Position numbers and translations under genes: made by a program
NCBI GenBank assembly: GCA_018260755.1
Contig: JAGTWP010000013.1
Span: 1-28,764 of the forward strand
DNA: 28,764 bases
Reading direction: 5' to 3'
Origin: Candidatus Altarchaeum sp.
GTDB lineage: Archaea > Altiarchaeota > Altiarchaeia > Altiarchaeales > Altiarchaeaceae
Shown: positions 15,300-21,829 of the stretch, one piece after another
Numbering within the stretch: the first letter of the stretch is position 1
Layout of the letters: each line of letters opens with the position of its first letter
Notes under the pieces: model-generated
The model's database searches: none
The model's input: the letters and a program-made list of their open reading frames with translations, nothing else
What the model was told of the DNA's origin: nothing

Positions 15300-16142
15300 A
15301 TGGCAGATAACACAGAAAGTAATAATAAGAAAAACAATACAAAGAAAATCAAAACAGACGCAAAAGAAGATGCTAATAAGAATTTAAAACCTGAAAAAGT
15401 AACCGAAGAAAAAAAAACAGCGGATGAAAAGCAGGAAAAAGAAATAAAAGGAGTACAGGAAAAAGAAATAGAAGGAGTGCAGGAAAAAGAAATAGAAGGA
15501 GTGCAGGAAAAAGAAATAGAAGGAACGCAGGAAAAAGAAATAAAAGGAGTACAGGAAAAAGAAATAGAAGGAGCTAAAGAAAATGTTGAAATAGAGGTGG
15601 AAAAAGCACCGGGAGGAGAGACAACTAATATTAGTGAAGAAGAAAAGACACAGCCGGAGGCACCCGTAAAGAAATTAATAAAAAAAATTAAAAGGGGAAA
15701 GAAACCAAAGTTAATAGAAAAAATAACTAATGTAAAAGTTAAAAGAAAACTTGAAGGTGAAGAAAAGCGATTATTTAAAATTGCCGCTAATATAAGAGAT
15801 AAAAAGCCAAAATTTTTACGACAGCAATACGGGATGATTATGCGATTAAAGAAGGTGTGGAGAAAACCAAGAGGAATAGATAGCAAGCTGAAGATTGAAA
15901 AAAGAGGGCAGGGACATTTGGTTAAAATTGGTTATAAAAAACCCGAAAGTATCAGGGGGATTCATCCGTCCGGATATTGGACAGTTAATATTGCCAATCC
16001 GAAAGAACTTGAAAATATAAACAAAGAGACCCATGCGGCAATCATATTTTCTCAGGTGGGAAGGAAGAAAAGGAATGAGATTATAAAGAGAGCCAACGAA
16101 TTAAATATAATAATATTAAATCCTAGAAAAGGAGAAATTTAA
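15300..16142 (+). CDS. rpl32e: 50S ribosomal protein eL32 with a long repeat-bearing N-terminal tail
   Basis: The eL32 core lies at about residues 145-280: KKPKFLRQQYGMIMRLKKVWRKPRG, then RGIHPSG, then THAAIIFSQVGRKKRNEI. In front of it is a charged, probably disordered extension of about 145 residues, longer than the core itself. The tail starts Asn/Lys/Asp-rich, carries six copies of an octapeptide QEKEI(E/K)G(V/T/A) at residues 45-92, then an acidic stretch, then a Lys-rich stretch leading into the core. Archaeal eL32 is often about 130 residues, and some lineages have charged tails. The ATG at 15300 is the only good start before the tail. Confidence 0.93.
   Translation: MADNTESNNKKNNTKKIKTDAKEDANKNLKPEKVTEEKKTADEKQEKEIKGVQEKEIEGVQEKEIEGVQEKEIEGTQEKEIKGVQEKEIEGAKENVEIEVEKAPGGETTNISEEEKTQPEAPVKKLIKKIKRGKKPKLIEKITNVKVKRKLEGEEKRLFKIAANIRDKKPKFLRQQYGMIMRLKKVWRKPRGIDSKLKIEKRGQGHLVKIGYKKPESIRGIHPSGYWTVNIANPKELENINKETHAAIIFSQVGRKKRNEIIKRANELNIIILNPRKGEI
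15432..15575 (+). repeat. 24-bp tandem repeat coding QEKEIEGV in eL32
   Basis: Six in-frame copies of a 24-bp unit (caggaaaaagaaatagaaggagt plus one base) with a few substitutions. The unit length keeps the frame, so slippage would change only the number of octapeptides in the eL32 tail. Confidence 0.9.
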
Positions 16143-16192
16143 AAATTTAAATAATTTGTAAAATTTAATAAATTTAATTTTTTGAAATTAAA

Positions 16193-16666
16193 ATGAATGT
16201 TAAAAATCAGAAAAATTTAGTTGCGAGATTATTCGGTGTTGGTAAAAAGAGAATATACCTTAATCCTTTAAAGTTAGATGAAATAAAGAAGGCAATTACA
16301 AGAAGAGATATGGAAAAACTTACCGATGTAAAGGTAAATATCGGTGAGAGAAGGCCAATCGAAATCAAGCAAAAAAACGGAGTGTGCAGGGCAAAGGCAA
16401 GACACAGGGACATACAAAGAGCAAAAGGCAGACAAAGAGGTCACGGAAACAGAAAAGGAACGTTTAAAGCAAGAACAGATCCGAAAACAACATGGATTAC
16501 AAAAATAAGAGCATTAAGAAAAGTGCTTGTAGAGATGCGCAATAAAAAAGAAATAGATGTATCTGACTATGGAACACTTTACCTTCGTGCAAAAGGAAAT
16601 TTTTTCAGGAATAAAAAACATTTACAGGAATATGTTTCCGAGATGAAAAAAACAAAGCAAAAATAA
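16193..16666 (+). CDS. rpl19e: 50S ribosomal protein eL19
   Basis: A 157-residue archaeal/eukaryotic large-subunit protein, very basic. The N terminus NVKNQKNLVARLFGVGKKRI is typical. The central RQRGHGNRKGTFKAR segment and the helix LRKVLVEMRNKKEID follow. The C terminus is shorter than in eukaryotes, as usual for archaea. It is in the conserved order eL32-eL19-uL18. Confidence 0.95.
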   Translation: MNVKNQKNLVARLFGVGKKRIYLNPLKLDEIKKAITRRDMEKLTDVKVNIGERRPIEIKQKNGVCRAKARHRDIQRAKGRQRGHGNRKGTFKARTDPKTTWITKIRALRKVLVEMRNKKEIDVSDYGTLYLRAKGNFFRNKKHLQEYVSEMKKTKQK

Positions 16667-16685
16667 AAAATTTAATAAATTAAAA

Positions 16686-17195
16686 ATGGCAACAAATACA
16701 AATTATAGTATAAAATACAGGCGAAGAAGAGAAAACAAAACAAATTACAAAAAACGATTAAATTTACTCAAATCAAAAAGTATCAGGTTAGTAATCAGGC
16801 CAACGAATAAATATATTATTGCCCAGCTTGTAGATTTTCATCCTGATGGAGATAAAATTATGTGCTCGGTAAATTCAAAGGAATTAAAGAAACTAGGGTG
16901 GAATATTTCATGTTCAAATACTCCTGCGGCATATTTAACAGGGTTTTTATGCGGATTAAAAGCAATAAAAATTTCAAATACTGACGCAATTCTTGATATA
17001 GGAATCAAAATATCAACAAAAGGAAGTAAAATTTATGCAGCAGGAAAAGGTGCTGTTGATGCGGGAATGAAGATTCCGTTATCGGATGAAATTTTACCTG
17101 ATGAAAAACGACTAAAAGGAGGAAGTATCTCCGAAGCAACAATTAAAACTTTTGAACAAACATTAAATAATATAAAAAATTCATTTTCTAAGTAA
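16686..17195 (+). CDS. rpl18: 50S ribosomal protein uL18
   Basis: A 169-residue 5S rRNA-binding protein. The N-terminal basic segment (YRRRRENKTNYKKRLNLLKS) and RLVIRPTNKYIIAQLVDF are the uL18 signature. The region AAYLTGFLCGLKAI and the GAVDAGMKIPLSDEILPDE segment match the archaeal form. It ends three bases before the uS5 start, so the two are probably translationally coupled. Confidence 0.95.
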   Translation: MATNTNYSIKYRRRRENKTNYKKRLNLLKSKSIRLVIRPTNKYIIAQLVDFHPDGDKIMCSVNSKELKKLGWNISCSNTPAAYLTGFLCGLKAIKISNTDAILDIGIKISTKGSKIYAAGKGAVDAGMKIPLSDEILPDEKRLKGGSISEATIKTFEQTLNNIKNSFSK

Positions 17196-17198
17196 AGA

Positions 17199-18128
17199 AT
17201 GGCAGAAACAAGTGTTAATACGGAAAAAAAAACAGATAATGCTACAAGCACTACCGGGCGCGTTACAAAAGAAGGATCTGAAAGCAGCAGCAAAAGCGGA
17301 GATAGCGGAAGTAGAGGTGGATATGGAGGCGGCAGCAGAGGTGGAGATAGTAGAGGCGGCAGCAGAGGTGGAGATATTAGAGGCAGAGGTGGAGATAGCA
17401 GAGGCAGAGGTGGAGATAGCAGAGGCAGAGGTGGATATGGCGGAAGAGGCGGATTTGGCGGAGGTGGATTTAGAGGGGGAAGCAGAGGAAATGTTGTTGA
17501 CCTTAAAAGAAGAGTCCGAAGATTTGATATGGAAAAGGCTGCATGGGTGCCAAAAACAGAAATCGGAAAAAAAGTAGCAAATGGTGAAATTAAATCAATA
17601 GATGAAATCCTGGAAAAAAATATCAGGATAAAAGAGCCGGAGATTATTGAGAAGTTATTGCCTAATCTTGAGGAGGAAATACTTGAGAATAAAAGAGTAC
17701 AAAGAGTGACAACGAATGGCAGAGTCATGAGATTTAAGGTTATTATGGCTGTCGGTGATGGAGACGGACATATTGGTATAGGACAAGGCAAGGCAAAGGA
17801 AGTACCAATTGCAATTCAACAGGCAGTCAGGGCGGCAAAACTGAACATTATAAAAATAAACAGAGGATGCGGAAGCTGGTTTTGTAACTGTGGAAAGCAA
17901 CATACAATTCCTGTTACAATGGTTGGAACTAGCGGAAGTGTAAATGTTAAATTAGTCCCTGCAACAGGTGGTCTCGGATTAGTTGCCGGAGAAGTTACAA
18001 AAAAGGTGTTGTCATTGGCAGGAATAAAAGATGTATGGTCATGGTCATCGGGACATACAAGAACATCATTAAATTTAGCACAGGCAACAGTAGATGCATT
18101 AGTTAAATGCAGAGAGATGAAGAAATGA
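17199..18128 (+). CDS. rps5: 30S ribosomal protein uS5 with an RGG-rich N-terminal tail
   Basis: The core (about residues 98-309) is a full archaeal uS5. It contains WVPKTEIGKKV, the S5 fold with MAVGDGDGHIGIGQGKAKEV, the archaeal Cys motif RGCGSWFCNCGKQH, and GIKDVWSWSSGHT near the end. Before it is a tail of about 97 residues. Its first 34 residues are polar; residues 35-97 are almost only Gly, Arg, Ser, Asp and aromatic residues, with many RGG, RGRGG and SRGG motifs. Eukaryotic uS5 (RPS2) also has an N-terminal RG/RGG tail, methylated by PRMT3; archaeal uS5 usually does not. Last ribosomal gene of the cluster; uL30, uL15 and secY do not follow. Confidence 0.95.
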   Translation: MAETSVNTEKKTDNATSTTGRVTKEGSESSSKSGDSGSRGGYGGGSRGGDSRGGSRGGDIRGRGGDSRGRGGDSRGRGGYGGRGGFGGGGFRGGSRGNVVDLKRRVRRFDMEKAAWVPKTEIGKKVANGEIKSIDEILEKNIRIKEPEIIEKLLPNLEEEILENKRVQRVTTNGRVMRFKVIMAVGDGDGHIGIGQGKAKEVPIAIQQAVRAAKLNIIKINRGCGSWFCNCGKQHTIPVTMVGTSGSVNVKLVPATGGLGLVAGEVTKKVLSLAGIKDVWSWSSGHTRTSLNLAQATVDALVKCREMKK

Positions 18129-18140
18129 GGGATAAAAATA

Positions 18141-18185
18141 ATTGATATAATCGATAATATAATCGATAATATAATTGATATTGCA
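18141..18185. repeat. Short 12-bp tandem repeat upstream of the HD gene
   Basis: The unit ataatataatcg appears about three times, the last copy changed, between the uS5 stop and the HD-domain gene. It contains atcgat palindromes. It is another example of the short intergenic repeats seen through the window. Confidence 0.55.
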
Positions 18186-18197
18186 GATGAATTGCAG

Positions 18198-18770
18198 ATG
18201 AAGCACACTTTTCTTTCTTTTTTGAGAAATTATAAAATTTTAAGAGATATTCCGAGGAGCGGATGGATTTCCTGCGGAATTAAATTAAATGAAGTTGAGA
18301 ATGTCGCCGAGCATACATTGGATACAGCAATTATATCAATGCTGCTAACGGATTTATTCAGAAAAAACGGATTTGAAATTGACGGAGAAAAAATTTTAAG
18401 GGCGGCATTAATTCACGATGTTGAAGAATCAGTCCTTACCGATATTCCTTATCCCTGCAAAAAGTATCTTCCTGATTTAAGTAAAGCAAAGGAGGAAATA
18501 GCCAGAGAAATTTTTAGCAGGGCAAATATAAAAGACATAGAGGGAAATTACGATTACCTTGAATTATGGAAAGAGAAAAAGAAAGGGACTGTTGAAGGTG
18601 ATATCGTTGAAATTTCCGATTTGCTTTCTATGATTTACGAGCATGCTGAATTAAGAAGACGACACATTAAAACAGAAGAACTTTCTCAACATTTAAGAAA
18701 CTGCCTTGATGATTTAAAACCACTCATAAAAAAGTATAAATTTTTAAATGAGATTATTCCGAAATTTTGA
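18198..18770 (+). CDS. HD-domain phosphohydrolase (YfbR/HDDC2-like)
   Basis: A 190-residue cytosolic metal-dependent phosphohydrolase of the HD superfamily. The metal-binding residues are visible: H39 (NVAEHTLDTA), H73-D74 (LIHDVEES), and the later Asp in EISDLLS. The opening FLRNYKILRDIPRSGWISCGI and the arrangement fit the 5'-deoxynucleotidase YfbR/HDDC2 group, which removes phosphate from (deoxy)nucleoside monophosphates; the substrate here is inferred. I start at the ATG at 18198; a TTG two codons upstream is possible. It takes the place where uL30-uL15-secY would be expected after uS5. Confidence 0.85.
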   Translation: MKHTFLSFLRNYKILRDIPRSGWISCGIKLNEVENVAEHTLDTAIISMLLTDLFRKNGFEIDGEKILRAALIHDVEESVLTDIPYPCKKYLPDLSKAKEEIAREIFSRANIKDIEGNYDYLELWKEKKKGTVEGDIVEISDLLSMIYEHAELRRRHIKTEELSQHLRNCLDDLKPLIKKYKFLNEIIPKF

Positions 18771-18782
18771 AATTTTCTCAAC

Positions 18783-19184
18783 CTAATGCAAAACTAATGC
18801 GGGAACAAATTTCGCTAGCAAATATAAATCATCCTTGCCGGCAATAACCTTGTGCTTTACTCCTTTCGGAATTACAACCGAAACACCTGGTTTGAGGGAA
18901 ATTTCCTTTCCTGCAAGAATGCCTTTACCTTCTCCGCTGATTATTTCGTGCAATTCCCACTTATCCTCATGGATATGTTCTCCAATCTCACAGTTTGACT
19001 CTACTTTAACCAAATGACAGCTGAACTTGCCTTCGGTGTCTTCTCCTTTCACGAGATGTTTCAAAAACACACCCTTAAATTTTGCGTGTGCATTCCAATC
19101 CAGATCTTTTGCGTTTACTTCTTTCCCAATACAAACAATTTTTCCTTTGTCAATTTCCCTGACGATTTCGTTTGTTGCGGCCAT
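18783..19184 (-). CDS. Cupin-domain protein
   Basis: A 133-residue single-domain cupin. Motif 1 is IGEHIHEDKWELHEIISGEG, with the two His and the Glu as probable metal ligands. Motif 2 is PGVSVVIPKGVKHKV, with the last His ligand. Between them is the usual turn GKEISLKPG. No signal sequence or other domain. Small cupins bind metals and small molecules or isomerise sugars; nothing here fixes the function. It converges with the HD gene (12-base gap) and lies downstream of gatA on the same strand. Confidence 0.85.
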   Translation of the reverse strand: MAATNEIVREIDKGKIVCIGKEVNAKDLDWNAHAKFKGVFLKHLVKGEDTEGKFSCHLVKVESNCEIGEHIHEDKWELHEIISGEGKGILAGKEISLKPGVSVVIPKGVKHKVIAGKDDLYLLAKFVPALVLH

Positions 19185-19228
19185 TTTTGTTAAATTTTAT
19201 CTTTCAGATATAATTAAATTTTGAAATT

Positions 19229-20530
19229 TTACAAATTTTCAAATCCATACATCGCATTCAACACCTTCTGGTCACCTAACGCATTTCCCATAAACTGTAA
19301 AGCAGTTGGAATCCCATCAATTTTTCCCGCAGGCACAACCCCAGCAGGAATTCCTGCCAGATTTGCCAGAACGGTAAATATATCATAAGCATACATAACT
19401 CTCGGGTCGGAAATTTTCTCCCCGATTTTGTGGGGTAATTTCGGAACTGTCGGAGAAAGTAAAACATCAATATTCTTAAAAATTTCAGAAATTTCTTTTT
19501 TAATCAGGGTTCTCGCCATTATTGCTTTCCTGTAATATCTTTTCGCATTTTCCTTTTGTGAGATAAATTTTCCTAGTATAATCCTTCTTAATACCTCTTC
19601 TCCGCAGACATCCTCTATTTTATATCCGTATCTTCGCCCGTCAAATTTTCTTGTTGCAGAGAAAAACTCAACATATACATTTAAGTAATAAGTCGGAAGG
19701 GCAATGTTTAAGTCGGGCAACGATACATTCACAATTTCGCCACCCGCGGATGAAATTTTATCAATTGCTTTATGAATTACATTCTTTATTCCGGCATCAC
19801 TTATCAGGTCATCAAACTCTTTTGCATATCCGAATTTTAAATTTTTTAAATTTTCATCTAAATTTTTGTGAAAGGTGTAGAAATTTTTGTCTAAATTTAA
19901 GCATGTTGCATCCTTTCCATCCTGTCCCGCAATAACTTCTAATAATAAAGATGCTGTTTTCACATCTTTCGCCATCGGTCCGATCTGGTCAAGGGACATC
20001 GCTAGATCAATCAGTCCGTATCTTGAAACAACGCCATAAGTCGGCTTAAATCCGACAATGCCGCAGTGAGATGCGGGATTCCTTATACTTCCTCCTGTAT
20101 CACTTCCCAGCGCGCAATCAACAAATCCAGCAGCTACTGCAGCTGCACTTCCGCTGCTTGAACCGCCCGGAATATGTCCCGGTGCAGAAGGATTTTGTGT
20201 TGGATTGAAGTAAGATGTTTCTCCGGAACTTCCGCATGCAAATTCATCCATATTTGTCATTCCGGCAATCAATCCATTATTTGCCTTTACTCTTTCAACA
20301 ACAGTAGCATCATAGAAAGACAGGTAATTCTCAAGTGTTTTTGAAGCACAGGTTATTTTTAATCCGGAAACATTCATATTTGATTTGACTCCTACTTTCA
20401 GGCCTTTTAATTTTCCGTGAACAGATAAATTTATTCTTTTTAGTCCTTCCTCCTCTGATTTAAATTTATTGTTAAATGCAATAAACGCATTTATTTTTTC
20501 ATCCTTTTCTTTTATTTCTGAGATTTCCAT
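19229..20530 (-). CDS. gatA: Glutamyl-tRNA(Gln)/aspartyl-tRNA(Asn) amidotransferase subunit A
   Basis: Amidase-signature subunit of GatCAB, which releases ammonia from Gln to amidate mischarged tRNA. The Ser-cisSer-Lys triad is K49, S124 and S148, with spacings of 75 and 24 identical to S. aureus GatA (K79, S154, S178). The signature GGSSSGSAAAVAAG and SDTGGSIRNPAS are intact. The protein is 433 residues, and the offset shows about 30 N-terminal residues fewer than the bacterial protein. The frame upstream stays open for 50 codons through a 12-bp repeat but has no ATG, GTG or TTG, so the ATG at 20530 is the earliest usual start. gatB and gatC are not in the window. Confidence 0.92.
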   Translation of the reverse strand: MEISEIKEKDEKINAFIAFNNKFKSEEEGLKRINLSVHGKLKGLKVGVKSNMNVSGLKITCASKTLENYLSFYDATVVERVKANNGLIAGMTNMDEFACGSSGETSYFNPTQNPSAPGHIPGGSSSGSAAAVAAGFVDCALGSDTGGSIRNPASHCGIVGFKPTYGVVSRYGLIDLAMSLDQIGPMAKDVKTASLLLEVIAGQDGKDATCLNLDKNFYTFHKNLDENLKNLKFGYAKEFDDLISDAGIKNVIHKAIDKISSAGGEIVNVSLPDLNIALPTYYLNVYVEFFSATRKFDGRRYGYKIEDVCGEEVLRRIILGKFISQKENAKRYYRKAIMARTLIKKEISEIFKNIDVLLSPTVPKLPHKIGEKISDPRVMYAYDIFTVLANLAGIPAGVVPAGKIDGIPTALQFMGNALGDQKVLNAMYGFENL

Positions 20531-20562
20531 TTTAAAATTAATAGGTAAATTATTTAAGAATT

Positions 20563-20710
20563 TGTTTAATAACTTGATAACGTGTTTAATAACGTGTTTA
20601 ATAACGTGTTTAATAACTTGTTTAATAACGTGTTTAATAACGTGTTTAATAACTTGTTTAATAACTTGTTTAAAACGTGTTTAATAAGTGTTTAATAACT
20701 TGTTTAAGAA
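20563..20710. repeat. 12-bp tandem repeat between gatA and uppS
   Basis: About twelve copies of TGTTTAATAAC(G/T), with one 8-bp and two 11-bp variants. The array fills the divergent gatA/uppS interval, where promoters for both genes would be expected. Read on the minus strand it continues the gatA frame as repeated VIKH/VIKQ without a usual start codon; read on the plus strand it gives a meaningless ITCL repeat. From 20711 to the uppS start I see only A/T-rich sequence and a duplicated ttatttcaaaatgtt. Confidence 0.9.
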
Positions 20711-20829
20711 TTACACATCAGTTAAATTTATTTCAAAATGTTTTATTTCAAAATGTTATGTCTATAAATTTAAATTTATAAAATTTATAAATTTATTCAA
20801 AATCCAAATTCATAATTCGAAATTTTAAA

Positions 20830-21495
20830 ATGCACATTGCCATAACACCTGACGGAAACAGAAGGTATTCTAAAAAGAAAGGTATGAATTTTGAAGATGC
20901 CTACACAATCGGAATGAATAAATTCCGGGATTTTATTGAATGGTGCAGCAAAATGGATGTTGAGAGTATTACCGCTTATGCTTTATCTCTGGAAAATATT
21001 CGGAACAGAAGTGCAGCGGAACTGGAAATTTTAAACAAAATTTTAATAAAAGAAATAGACAAAACGATAAACGACGAAAGAATTCACAAAAACAAGGTCT
21101 GCGTCAGAATTTGCGGAAATTTAAATGCAATAAAAAGTAAAAAATTTGTTGAAAAATTAAAAGAATTAGAAGATGCAACGGCAAAATACAGCAAACACAG
21201 GGTAAATTTAGCGGTTGCTTACGGGGGAAGGCAAGAGATCATGGAAGTTATAGAAAAATTTAAGAACAGCAATGAAGAAGTTAATGAAGAAAATGTGCGA
21301 AATAAATTGCTTATTAAAGAGTATCCCGATATATTTATAAGGACAGGTGCGCATCGGATAAGCAACTTTTTGCTGTGGCAGGTGGCATACTCCGAAATTT
21401 ATTTCATAGATAAACTATGGCCTGAATTGGAAAAGGATGACCTGATAAAAATTATAAGCGACTATAACAAAACAAAGAGAAATTTTGGAAAATAA
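20830..21495 (+). CDS. uppS: cis-Prenyltransferase (undecaprenyl/dolichyl diphosphate synthase)
   Basis: Condenses isopentenyl diphosphate units in cis to make the long polyprenyl diphosphate used as a glycan carrier. The protein is 221 residues. The first conserved region is IAITPDGNRRYSKKKG, with catalytic D8 and the N-R-R triplet. The AYALSLENIRNRS segment follows. The C-terminal region RTGAHRISNFLLWQVAYSE, then WPE, is diagnostic. A missing start is unlikely: the ATG matches other members, which begin just before PDGN. It is the gene upstream of the STT3 oligosaccharyltransferase, which uses such a carrier. Confidence 0.94.
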   Translation: MHIAITPDGNRRYSKKKGMNFEDAYTIGMNKFRDFIEWCSKMDVESITAYALSLENIRNRSAAELEILNKILIKEIDKTINDERIHKNKVCVRICGNLNAIKSKKFVEKLKELEDATAKYSKHRVNLAVAYGGRQEIMEVIEKFKNSNEEVNEENVRNKLLIKEYPDIFIRTGAHRISNFLLWQVAYSEIYFIDKLWPELEKDDLIKIISDYNKTKRNFGK

Positions 21496-21530
21496 ACATA
21501 AATAAATATCAAAAAATGAGAATTAAAATT

Positions 21531-21774
21531 GTAACTATTCAGAGGGTACAAAAATTTACTGAAAATTTATAAATAAATTTTCAATCTTAAAAAATATTTC
21601 AAATATTTTTTAATACCTGCGATTTTCAAACTTGTTTGAAAATACACGAACGAAGTGAGCGTAAAATTTCAAAAAATACAATTTTAAAATCTCAAAGATT
21701 TTAAAATACACGAACGAAGTGAGCGTAAAAATCAAAAAATTTACTCGTAATTTTTTTGGTGGCTGAATAGTTAC
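21531..21774 (+). mobile_element. TIR element, family B copy 2 with hairpin modules and 8-bp target duplication
   Basis: A 244-bp non-coding element with the same 12-bp inverted ends as 6868-6968 and a perfect 8-bp direct duplication TTAAAATT on each side (21523-21530 and 21775-21782). The interior holds four perfect hairpins: 21560-21583, 21587-21613, 21622-21643 and 21681-21707. After the last two comes an identical linker, acacgaacgaagtgagcgt. Without these modules the sequence aligns with the 101-bp copy. It sits between uppS and the STT3 gene. Confidence 0.88.
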
Positions 21775-21829
21775 TTAAAATTTAATATTGTATTATAAAT
21801 TTATAAACTTTATAAACTAACTTTTTAAA

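Noticed and set aside
15287-15886. 199-codon minus-strand frame rich in Ser/Phe/Cys
   Set aside because: Antisense of the eL32 octapeptide repeats; its periodicity comes from the 24-bp DNA repeat.
17033-17791. Long minus-strand frame with Pro/Leu-rich repeats
   Set aside because: It is the antisense of the Gly/Arg codons of the uS5 RGG tail and the end of uL18; no family resemblance.
12257-18128. Ribosomal cluster as a laterally transferred block
   Set aside because: Base composition and start contexts match the rest of the window, and the gene order is the ordinary archaeal one.
20469-20684. Plus-strand frame encoding ITCL repeats
   Set aside because: It reads the antisense 5' end of gatA and the 12-bp array; no homology and no plausible protein.
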